Shown in pieces: positions 50,039 through 57,080 of a stretch of 64,000 nucleotides of DNA (position 1 is its first letter; the number at the start of each line of letters is the position of its first letter). The translations under genes and the position numbers were made by a program. Below the pieces are notes generated by a model. That model was not told the DNA's origin, did no database searches, and saw only the letters and a program-made list of their open reading frames with translations. Origin of the DNA: Streptomyces sp. B93 (GTDB lineage Bacteria > Actinomycetota > Actinomycetes > Streptomycetales > Streptomycetaceae); assembly GCF_018070565.1 (NCBI RefSeq), contig NZ_JAGPXL010000004.1, forward strand, positions 210,800 to 274,799, in the 5' to 3' direction.

Positions 50039-51247
50039 GTGACCTCCAACTCTCTTTCCCCGCACCGTTTTCCGGTCGTGATCGTGGGTGCCGGACCGGC
50101 CGGTCTCGCCCTCGGCAATCTGCTGCGTGCCGCGTCGGTGGAGTGTGTGGTGCTGGAGACGGAGAGCCGGGAGTTCATCGAACGGCGGCCCCGGGCGGGG
50201 GTGCTGGAGGAGTGGGCGGTACGCGCGCTGGAGCGGCACGGGCTCGCGGGGAACCTGCTGGAGCGGGCCGAGCGGCACACGGCGTGCGAGTTCCGCTTCG
50301 CCGGGGAGCGCTACCGCTTCCCCTACGGAGAGCTGACGGGCCGCCATCACTTCGTGTATCCGCAGCCGTTGCTGGTGACGGACCTGGTGCGGGAGTACGC
50401 CGACGTGCGCGGCGGTGACATCCGGTTCGGGGTGCGGGACGTACGGCTGCACGACGTGGACACGGACCGGCCCTCGGTGTCGTACACCAGCCCGGAGACC
50501 GGCGAACGACAGGTGCTGGCCTGCGAGTTCGTCGCGGGCTGCGACGGGGCTCGCGGGGTGACCCGGGCCGCGCTGCCGCCCGGCTCGGCCCGGATCTCGC
50601 GGCACGACTACGGCATCGGCTGGCTCGCGCTGCTCGCCGAGGCGCCGCCGTCCGCCGACTGCGTGCTGTTCGGCTGCCATCCGCGCGGTTTCGCCGGGCA
50701 GATGCCGCGCAGCCCCGAGGTGACCCGCTACTACCTCCAGTGCCCGCCGGGCGACGACCCGGAGAACTGGCCGCACGACCGCGTCTGGAAGGAACTCCGC
50801 TCACGCCTCGGCGCGGCCGGGGCGGCACCCCTGACTGAGGGCCCGCTGATCGAGAAGCGGGTGCTGGACATGCACGACTACGTCGTGGAGCCGATGGCGT
50901 CCGGGCGGCTGTACCTCGCCGGTGACGCCGCGCACCTCGTCGCCCCCATCGCGGCCAAGGGCATGAACCTCGCCCTGCACGACGCGTTCCTCCTCGCCGA
51001 TGCCCTGATCGGGTGCCTGGTGCGGGGCGACGGCCGCGCTCTGGACGGGTACTCGGCGGCGAGTCTGCGGCGGGTGTGGGACTACCAGGAGTTCTCGCAG
51101 TGGCTGTCGGAGGTGTACCACGGCGCCGCCGCGGGGGACGCGTTCCGCGCGGGCACGGCGGTGGCCCGGCTGCGCCGGCTGTTCACCTCGCCGGTCGCGG
51201 CAGCCGCCTTCGCGGAGCAGTACCTGGGGACGGCCGAGCGCTACTGA
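50039..51247 (+). CDS. pobA: 4-hydroxybenzoate 3-monooxygenase
   Basis: A 402-residue class A flavoprotein hydroxylase. The FAD motif is VVIVGAGPAGLALGNLLRAA near residue 13, the substrate Arg segment is RPRAGVLEEWAVRALE near 48, the DG motif is FVAGCDGARGVTRAALP near 165, and the flavin-ribityl motif LYLAGDAAHLVAPIAAKGMN is near 292. The C-terminal WDYQEFSQWLSEVYH matches PobA. It turns 4-hydroxybenzoate to protocatechuate. No protocatechuate-cleavage genes adjoin it in this window. A GTG start is used. Confidence 0.93.
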   Translation: MTSNSLSPHRFPVVIVGAGPAGLALGNLLRAASVECVVLETESREFIERRPRAGVLEEWAVRALERHGLAGNLLERAERHTACEFRFAGERYRFPYGELTGRHHFVYPQPLLVTDLVREYADVRGGDIRFGVRDVRLHDVDTDRPSVSYTSPETGERQVLACEFVAGCDGARGVTRAALPPGSARISRHDYGIGWLALLAEAPPSADCVLFGCHPRGFAGQMPRSPEVTRYYLQCPPGDDPENWPHDRVWKELRSRLGAAGAAPLTEGPLIEKRVLDMHDYVVEPMASGRLYLAGDAAHLVAPIAAKGMNLALHDAFLLADALIGCLVRGDGRALDGYSAASLRRVWDYQEFSQWLSEVYHGAAAGDAFRAGTAVARLRRLFTSPVAAAAFAEQYLGTAERY

Positions 51248-51271
51248 CGCCGCGTGGGGACACGGGGCCTC

Positions 51272-51631
51272 TCAGTCGTGCACGGGCCGGTCCGCGATCC
51301 GGTGGTCCGCCACCTTGAGTGCCTCGTCCACCAGTCGGCGCAGGTGCCCGTCCCGCAGCGAGTAGACGACCCGCCTGCCCTCCTTGCGGGTGGCGACCAG
51401 CCCCGCCAGCCGTAGCCGCGCCAGATGCTGGCTGACCGCGGGCCGGGCCGCGCCACACGCCTCGGTGAGCGTGGTGACATCGGCCTCGCCCGCCGTCAGG
51501 GCGTGCAGCAGGGTGAGCCGGGTGCGGTCGCCGAGCAGGGCGAGCAGTTCGGCGGCGAGCGCGAACTGCTCCTCGCCGGGGGTGCGCGGATGCGCATCGG
51601 TCGCAGGTGATAGGTGCATGCGTGCGCTCAT
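51272..51631 (-). CDS. ArsR-family metal-responsive regulator
   Basis: A 119-residue winged-helix repressor with LLALLGDRTRLTLLHALTAG, the recognition helix AARPAVSQHLARLRLAGLV and the wing TRKEGRRVVYSLRDGHLRRL. The C-terminal helix has DGH and DH acidic/His residues (a possible alpha-5 metal site), but their spacing differs from the canonical SmtB/CzrA motif. I use the ATG at 51631; GTG 51637 and ATG 51619 are also in frame. The divergent CDF transporter is the likely target. Confidence 0.9.
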   Translation of the reverse strand: MSARMHLSPATDAHPRTPGEEQFALAAELLALLGDRTRLTLLHALTAGEADVTTLTEACGAARPAVSQHLARLRLAGLVATRKEGRRVVYSLRDGHLRRLVDEALKVADHRIADRPVHD

Positions 51632-51637
51632 ACGCAC
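51622..51637. promoter_or_regulatory. Dyad over the ArsR start, candidate operator
   Basis: GTGCGCTCATACGCAC has perfect 5-base arms GTGCG and CGCAC around CTCATA. It lies over the ArsR start region and 60 bases before the CDF gene's GTG, where binding would block both promoters. Confidence 0.5.
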
Positions 51638-51696
51638 ATAATGGCTCCGACGGCGTCATGCGTCCAGCGCCCGCACCGCGTCGGAAGGGACACCCC

Positions 51697-52764
51697 GTGA
51701 ACGACCACCCGCACCACCACAAGCACCAGCCCGACCACGGCCATGACCACCACCGCACTCGCCGCCACCGCGTCTCCCACCGCCTCACGCATCTCCTCAC
51801 CCCGCACTCCCACCAGACCGCCGACAAGGTCGACCCCGCCCTGGAGTCCTCGGCGCGCGGCATCCGGGCGCTGTGGGTGTCACTGGCCGTGCTCGGGGTG
51901 ACGGCCCTGGCGCAGGCGGTGGTGGTGGCGGTGTCGGGGTCGGTCGCGCTGCTCGGCGACACGGTGCACAACGCCGCGGACGCGCTGACCGCCGTACCGC
52001 TCGGCATCGCCTTCGTCCTCGGCAGACGGGCGGCGACCCGCCGCTTCACCTACGGCTACGGCCGGGCCGAGGACCTGGCGGGCCTGGTGATCGTGCTGAC
52101 GATCGCGGCGTCCGCGGCCTTCGCCGGGTGGACGGCGGTCGAGCGGCTGCTCGACCCGCGGCCGGTGCAGCACGTCCCGGCGGTCGCGGTGGCCGCGCTG
52201 GTGGGCTTCGCCGGGAACGAGTGGGTGGCCCGCTACCGGATCCGGGTGGGCCGCTCGATCGGTTCGGCGGCGCTGGTCGCGGACGGTCTGCACGCCCGCA
52301 CGGACGGGTTCACCTCGCTCGCCGTGCTGCTGGGCGCGGGCGGCTCGGCGCTGGGCTGGCGGCTCGCCGACCCGGTCGTGGGCCTGGCGATCACGGCCGC
52401 GATCGCGCTGGTGCTGCGGGACGCGGCGCGTGAGGTGTTCCGGCGGGTGCTGGACGCCGTGGACCCGGCCCTGGTGGACCGGGCCGAGGAGGCGCTGCGC
52501 ACGGTCCCCGGGGTGCGGGGGGTGGGTGAGCTGCGGCTGCGCTGGATCGGGCACCGGCTGCGCGCCGAGGTCGCGGTGGTGGTGGACGGCGAGGCGACGG
52601 TGCGGCAGGCCCACGCCGTCGCAGTCGACGCCGAGCACGCGTTGCTGCACTCGGTCCCGGGTCTCACCGCGGCGCTCGTGCACGCGGACCCGGCACCGGC
52701 GCCCGGCGAGACCGACCCCCACCTGGCGCTGGCCCACCACGCGCGCGTGCGGGAGGCCGCGTGA
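51697..52764 (+). CDS. Cation diffusion facilitator transporter
   Basis: A 355-residue CDF family exporter. The N-terminus is His-rich (DHPHHHKHQPDHGHDHH), followed by five or six membrane helices. The Zn-type ion site is visible as HNAAD in LLGDTVHNAADALTAVP and HARTD in VADGLHARTDGFTSLAV, the HxxxD pair seen in zinc-specific members. The C-terminal cytoplasmic domain spans about 250-345. GTG 51697 has GGAAGGGA 6 bases upstream; the longer frame crosses the operator. It is probably a Zn/Co/Cd efflux pump controlled by the divergent ArsR gene. Confidence 0.93.
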   Translation: MNDHPHHHKHQPDHGHDHHRTRRHRVSHRLTHLLTPHSHQTADKVDPALESSARGIRALWVSLAVLGVTALAQAVVVAVSGSVALLGDTVHNAADALTAVPLGIAFVLGRRAATRRFTYGYGRAEDLAGLVIVLTIAASAAFAGWTAVERLLDPRPVQHVPAVAVAALVGFAGNEWVARYRIRVGRSIGSAALVADGLHARTDGFTSLAVLLGAGGSALGWRLADPVVGLAITAAIALVLRDAAREVFRRVLDAVDPALVDRAEEALRTVPGVRGVGELRLRWIGHRLRAEVAVVVDGEATVRQAHAVAVDAEHALLHSVPGLTAALVHADPAPAPGETDPHLALAHHARVREAA

Positions 52765-52774
52765 GCGGGGGCGC

Positions 52775-53332
52775 TCAGGCCAGCCCCAGCCCCTCCAGCA
52801 CCACGGCCCCCGGCAGTTCCGCGAACGCCTTGCCCGGCACCAGCAGCTTCCCGCGCCGCCGTCCGCTGCCGACCAGGACGTACGGCAGATCGACGACGGC
52901 GGAGTCGACGAGCACCGGCCAGCCGTCGGGCAGGCCGATCGGGGTGATGCCGCCGTACTCCATGCCGGTCTCCCCCGTGGCGGTGTCCATCGGCGCGAAG
53001 GACGCCTTGCGGGCACCGAGCTGGCGGCGGACGGCGTTGTTGACGTCCACGCGGGTGGTGGAGAGCACGACACAGGCGGCCAGCGTGGTCTCGCCGCCCC
53101 GCTTGCCCGCCACCACCACGCAGTTCGCGGACTGCTCCAGCAGCTCCTGGCCGTAGTGCTCGACGAACACGGCGGTGTCGGCCCACCGCGGGTCGGTGTC
53201 GACGTAGACGATCTGGTCGGCGGGGACGCTGCCGCTCCAGTTCCGTACGGCGGTGGCGACCGGGGCGGTCAGATCGTCGAGGGCGTCGGGGGCGGGGAGG
53301 GCCGTGTCGAAGTTTCCGATGGGTGCGCGCAT
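52775..53332 (-). CDS. YbaK/EbsC-type deacylase-like protein
   Basis: A 185-residue protein of the YbaK/ProX superfamily, related to the editing domain of ProRS. Visible are VVAGKRGGETTLAACVVLST near residue 75, the conserved Lys-containing loop RRQLGARKASFAPMDTATGE, and YGGITPIGLPDGWPVLVDSA near 125. The family removes misattached amino acids from tRNA. This actinobacterial form has a longer N-terminus. It converges on the CDF gene, stops 10 bases apart. Confidence 0.9.
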   Translation of the reverse strand: MRAPIGNFDTALPAPDALDDLTAPVATAVRNWSGSVPADQIVYVDTDPRWADTAVFVEHYGQELLEQSANCVVVAGKRGGETTLAACVVLSTTRVDVNNAVRRQLGARKASFAPMDTATGETGMEYGGITPIGLPDGWPVLVDSAVVDLPYVLVGSGRRRGKLLVPGKAFAELPGAVVLEGLGLA

Positions 53333-53375
53333 GGCCGCACCGTAACAGCGGCGCGACCGCGGTCGGCCGGGTGTC

Positions 53376-53948
53376 TCAGTGCACGGGCGGCACGGACACC
53401 GCGAGCACCATCTCCATCGGGACGTCGCCCTGGTTGGCGTAGGTGTGCGGGGTGTCGCCCTCGAAGGAGGCGCTGGCTCCGGCGGGGACGCGGTGGTCGG
53501 CGCCGTCGACGGTGAGGGTGAGTTCGCCCGCCGTGACGTGGACCAGTTCGACGGTGCCGGTGGGGTGCGGGTCGGACGAGCTGCCCTCGCCCGGCATCAG
53601 CCGCCAGTCCCACATCTCCAGCGGGCCGGGTGCCTCGGCGCCCGCGAGCAGACGGCTGTAGCTGCCCGCGTCGGTGTGCCAGAGCCGGACCACCTGGCCG
53701 GCCGGGACGATGCGCACCTTGGGGCCCTGTTCGTAGTCGAGCAGGGTGGTGATGCTGACGCCGAGGGCGTCGCCGATCTTGACGACCGTGCCGAGGCTGG
53801 GGTTGGTGCGGGCCTGCTCGATCTGGATGAGCATGCCCCGGCTGACCCCGGCGCGGGCGGCGAGGGTGTCCAGGGTGAAGCCGCGCTCGGTGCGCCAGCG
53901 TTTGACGTTGCGCGCCAGGGACTGGGTCAGCAGGTCGAGGTCCGACAC
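53376..53948 (-). CDS. XRE-family regulator with cupin domain
   Basis: A 190-residue regulator. The XRE helix-turn-helix lies at residues 15-70 (FTLDTLAARAGVSRGMLIQI and EQARTNPSLGTVVKIGDAL); a cupin follows (about 105-185, with DPHPTGTVELVHVTAGELTL and GDTPHTYANQGDVP). The family senses small molecules. I prefer the GTG at 53948 (VSDLDLLTQSL), a usual opening, over the TTG at 53981. It is divergent from the EamA transporter and probably represses it. Confidence 0.9.
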   Translation of the reverse strand: MSDLDLLTQSLARNVKRWRTERGFTLDTLAARAGVSRGMLIQIEQARTNPSLGTVVKIGDALGVSITTLLDYEQGPKVRIVPAGQVVRLWHTDAGSYSRLLAGAEAPGPLEMWDWRLMPGEGSSSDPHPTGTVELVHVTAGELTLTVDGADHRVPAGASASFEGDTPHTYANQGDVPMEMVLAVSVPPVH

Positions 53949-53999
53949 ATCACGTCCAATATTCTGGATGACGTAGTTCAATGCAGTGCACTACGGTGT

Positions 54000-54019
54000 G
54001 GTGCACCCGATCGTGCACC
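54000..54019. promoter_or_regulatory. Inverted repeat operator between XRE-cupin and EamA genes
   Basis: Arms GGTGCAC (54000-54006) and GTGCACC (54013-54019) around CCGATC form a perfect 20-base dyad; a third TGCAGTGCA copy lies nearby (53983-53991). It is 22 bases before the EamA GTG and is the best operator for the XRE-cupin protein. Confidence 0.6.
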
Positions 54020-54041
54020 GAACTGTACTGCGAGGCGACCC

Positions 54042-54899
54042 GTGACAGCATTCTTCGCCCTGACCACCAGCCTCCTGTGGGGGCTGGCCGACTTCGGCGG
54101 CGGGCTGCTCACCAGGCGCACCCCGGCGCTCACCGTGGTCGTCGTCTCGCAGGCGATCGCGGCGGCCGTGCTCGGCGCGATCGTGGTCCTCACCGGCGGC
54201 TGGAGCGAGGCCGGGCCACGGCTCTGGTTCGCCGTCGGGGCGGGTCTGGTCGGTCCGATCGCCCTGTTCGCCTTCTACCAGGCGCTCGCGCTGGGCCCGA
54301 TGGGTGTGGTCTCCCCGCTCGCCACGCTGAGCGTCGCCGTCCCGGTCGGCGTCGGCCTCTTCCTCGGCGAACGCCCCGGCCTGGTCCAGATGGCGGGCAT
54401 CGCGGTCGCCGTCGGCGGGGTCGTCCTGGCGGGCGGGCCGCAGCTGCGGGGCGCACCGGTGCAGCGCCGGACCGTCGTGCTCACGCTGGTCGCGGCGCTC
54501 GGCTTCGGCACGGTGTTCGCGCTGATCGCGGAGGCGTCGACCACGCTCACCGGTCTCTTCCTCGCCCTGTTCGTGCAGCGCGTCGTCAACGTCGCCGTGG
54601 GCGGCGCCGCGCTCTACGCCGCCGTACGGCGCGGGGCGCCCGCGCTGCCCGCGGACGGCTTCCCCTGGGCGTCGCTGCCCGCGCTGGCCTTCGTCGGCCT
54701 CGCCGACGTGGCCGCCAACGGCACCTACTCCCTCGCCGCCCAGCGGGGGCCGGTCACCGTGGCCGCCGTACTCGCCTCGCTCTACCCGGTGGTGACGGCC
54801 CTGGCCGCGCGCGGCTTCCTCAGGGAGCGGCTGCGCGCCGTCCAGGCGACCGGCGCGGGCCTCGCCCTCGCGGGGACGCTGCTGCTGGCGGCGGGCTGA
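54042..54899 (+). CDS. EamA/DMT-family transporter
   Basis: A 285-residue membrane protein with ten hydrophobic segments in two EamA repeats (for example TAFFALTTSLLWGLADFGGG and GPIALFAFYQALALGPMGVV, then GLADVAANGTYSLAAQRGPV). It probably exports a metabolite such as an amino acid. GTG 54042 follows the operator at 54000-54019. It is divergent from its likely repressor. Confidence 0.92.
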   Translation: MTAFFALTTSLLWGLADFGGGLLTRRTPALTVVVVSQAIAAAVLGAIVVLTGGWSEAGPRLWFAVGAGLVGPIALFAFYQALALGPMGVVSPLATLSVAVPVGVGLFLGERPGLVQMAGIAVAVGGVVLAGGPQLRGAPVQRRTVVLTLVAALGFGTVFALIAEASTTLTGLFLALFVQRVVNVAVGGAALYAAVRRGAPALPADGFPWASLPALAFVGLADVAANGTYSLAAQRGPVTVAAVLASLYPVVTALAARGFLRERLRAVQATGAGLALAGTLLLAAG

Positions 54900-54900
54900 G

Positions 54901-55671
54901 TCAGGACTCGGCGTCGAGTTCCAGCCTGGCCAGCCGTTCCGCCGCCTCCTCGTCGAGGTCGGCGAGCGCCATCAGCTGCTCCGTGGTGACCCCGTCGGGT
55001 ATCGGCACCGGAGCCGGGGTCCGCAGCGGCGGCTGCCAGCCGTCGGCGGGTGTCCAACGCCGTACGACACGGGCGGGCGCGCCCGCCACCACGGCGTGGT
55101 CGGGCACCGTGCCGCGCACCACCGCGCCCGCGGCCACCACCACGTTCCGCCCGATCCGCGCCCCCGGCAGGATCACCGCCCCGGTGCCGATCCAGCAGCC
55201 CGGGCCGATCCGCACCGGCTCCATCCGGGGCCACTGCTTGCCGATCGGCTCGTGCGGGTCGTCGTAGGAGTGGTTCGTCGAGGTCACGTAGACGTAGGGG
55301 CCGAAGTAGCAGTCGCTGCCGATGGTGACCGTCGTGTCGGCGATGACATGGCTGCCGCGGCCTAGGACGACGCCGTCACCGATGCGCAGGATGGGCTCCG
55401 GGCCGAGATCCAGGCCGGGCATCAGACCGGCCGTCAGCGTGACCTGCTCGCCGACGATGCAGTGGGCGCCGAGGTGGATCCACGGCTCCCCGAAGACCGT
55501 GCCGAGCGGGAAGGCGAGGCGGGTGCCGTGGCCCAGGGCGCCGAAGCGGAAGCGTCCCGGGTGCGCCGCGGTGACCGAACCGGTGCGCTGCACCCACGCC
55601 CAGCCCGCGTGGACAGCGCGCTGCGCCAGGCGGCGACGCCAGGATGAGAACGTGTTCTTGCGCTTCGGCAC
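54901..55671 (-). CDS. Hexapeptide-repeat acyltransferase
   Basis: A 256-residue left-handed beta-helix protein of the acetyltransferase type. The hexapeptide coils run from about residue 65 to 205 with GTGAVILPGARIGRNVVVAA and VVRGTVPDHAVVAGAPARVV at the end; a loop with TSTNHSYDDPHEPIG carries a likely catalytic His. An extra 45-residue tail follows. It could modify a sugar, antibiotic or cell-wall moiety. It converges on the EamA gene with 1 base between stops and is divergent from the carbonic anhydrase gene. Confidence 0.9.
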   Translation of the reverse strand: MPKRKNTFSSWRRRLAQRAVHAGWAWVQRTGSVTAAHPGRFRFGALGHGTRLAFPLGTVFGEPWIHLGAHCIVGEQVTLTAGLMPGLDLGPEPILRIGDGVVLGRGSHVIADTTVTIGSDCYFGPYVYVTSTNHSYDDPHEPIGKQWPRMEPVRIGPGCWIGTGAVILPGARIGRNVVVAAGAVVRGTVPDHAVVAGAPARVVRRWTPADGWQPPLRTPAPVPIPDGVTTEQLMALADLDEEAAERLARLELDAES

Positions 55672-55778
55672 CCGCTCACGGTACTCAGCGCACGGCGCCG
55701 GTATGAGGTCATGGGGCTGTGATCTTCACCCCAACCGGTGGCGTACGGTGCCGTGTACCACGTGATCGGGAGGCAAGG

Positions 55779-56294
55779 ATGATCAAGGGCATCGGCGGTC
55801 GGGAGCCGAAGGTCGACGAGGGCGTCTTCGTGGCGCCCACGGCCTCGGTGATCGGCGACGTGACGCTGCGGGCGGGTGCGAGCGTCTGGTACGGGGCCGT
55901 GCTGCGGGGCGACGTCGAGCGGATCTCGGTGGGGCCGAGCAGCAATGTGCAGGACAACTGCACCCTGCACGCCGATCCCGGGTTTCCGGTGACCGTGGGG
56001 GAACGTGTTTCCATCGGGCACAACGCCGTGGTGCACGGGGCGACCGTGGAGGACGACTGCCTCATCGGGATGGGGGCGACCGTGCTGAACGGTGCGGTGA
56101 TCGGGGCGGGGTCGCTGGTCGCCGCGCAGGCGTTGGTGCCGCAGGGGATGGTCGTGCCGCCGGGGTCGCTGGTGGCGGGGGTCCCGGCGAAGGTGCGGCG
56201 GGAGCTGACGGAGGAGGAGAAGGCGGGGGTGTCGCTCAACGGCACGATGTACGCGGCGCTGGCCGAGACACACCGGGAAGAGCACGGGGCCTGA
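55779..56294 (+). CDS. Gamma-type carbonic anhydrase-like protein
   Basis: A 171-residue left-handed beta-helix protein of the gamma-CA/PaaY/YrdA group. The three zinc His are in CTLHADPG near residue 68 and VSIGHNAVVHGATVEDD near 88-93. ATG 55779 has GGGAGG 5 bases upstream; the longer frame from 55719 has no ribosome site. The reaction could be CO2 hydration or CoA-thioester hydrolysis; both occur in the group. Confidence 0.92.
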   Translation: MIKGIGGREPKVDEGVFVAPTASVIGDVTLRAGASVWYGAVLRGDVERISVGPSSNVQDNCTLHADPGFPVTVGERVSIGHNAVVHGATVEDDCLIGMGATVLNGAVIGAGSLVAAQALVPQGMVVPPGSLVAGVPAKVRRELTEEEKAGVSLNGTMYAALAETHREEHGA

Positions 56295-56358
56295 GCGCCG
56301 TACGCGGTCCGCGGGTTCGGGGGGCTGGCCGCGCGGTTCCCCGCGTCCCTGGGTTGCC

Positions 56359-57003
56359 TCAGTCCCCGGCGCCGACCAACTCCGCCTCCTGGTGTACCGC
56401 CTGGATCCTCTTCGCCTTGCGCCTCACGACCAGGAAGGACGTCAGGCCGACGAGGACCGCCGCCACCAGGCCCAGCCAGGAGAAGCGCTTCAGCCAGGCC
56501 TCGGCGACCACGCCGACGTAGTAGATGACCGCGGTGGTGCCGCCCGCCCAGAGGATGCCGCCGAGGACGTTGGCGGTGAGGAACTTCCAGTACGGCATCC
56601 GCAGGACGCCCGCCAGCGGTCCGGCGAAGATGCGGAGCAGGGCGACGAAGCGGCCGAAGAAGACGGCCCACATGCCCCACTTCTCGAAGGACCGCTCGGC
56701 GGTGGCGATGTGCCCCTCGCTGAAGTGCCTCGGGAACTTCCGGCCCAGCCAGGCCAGCAGCGGCCGTCCGCCCTTGCGTCCGATGGCGTAGCCGATGGAG
56801 TCGCCGATGATGGCGCCGGTGGTGGCGCAGGCGCCGAGGACGACCGGGTCGATCTCGCCGTGCTGGGAGGCGAGCAGCGCCGAGGAGACCAGGATGATCT
56901 CGCCGGGCAGCGGGATGCCCAGGCTCTCCAGGCCGATGACCAGGCCCACCAGCAGATAGATGGCGAGCGGGGGCACCGTTTCGAGCCATTCCTGCACGTG
57001 CAA
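56359..57003 (-). CDS. DedA-family membrane protein
   Basis: A 214-residue protein of the DedA/SNARE-associated family. It has about five membrane segments and the marks LESLGIPLPGEIILVSSALL near residue 26 and FFGRFVALLRIFAGPLAGVL near 118, with the re-entrant Gly/Pro-rich hairpins. The family works as lipid flippases in the inner membrane (undecaprenyl phosphate or phosphatidylethanolamine recycling). It stands 77 bases after the GH3 gene, and a 15-base direct repeat lies in that gap. Confidence 0.93.
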   Translation of the reverse strand: MHVQEWLETVPPLAIYLLVGLVIGLESLGIPLPGEIILVSSALLASQHGEIDPVVLGACATTGAIIGDSIGYAIGRKGGRPLLAWLGRKFPRHFSEGHIATAERSFEKWGMWAVFFGRFVALLRIFAGPLAGVLRMPYWKFLTANVLGGILWAGGTTAVIYYVGVVAEAWLKRFSWLGLVAAVLVGLTSFLVVRRKAKRIQAVHQEAELVGAGD

Positions 57004-57080
57004 CGCCGCTTTCCTCTCCCTGCACCGAACGCCGTACCGAACCGCCGTACGGGCCGCCGTACCGAACCGCGCCCGGAAGC

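Noticed and set aside
52762..52777. Short TGAGCG/CGCTCA hairpin between the CDF and YbaK genes
   Set aside because: The symmetry comes mostly from the two opposed stop codons; a 6-base stem is too weak to call a terminator.
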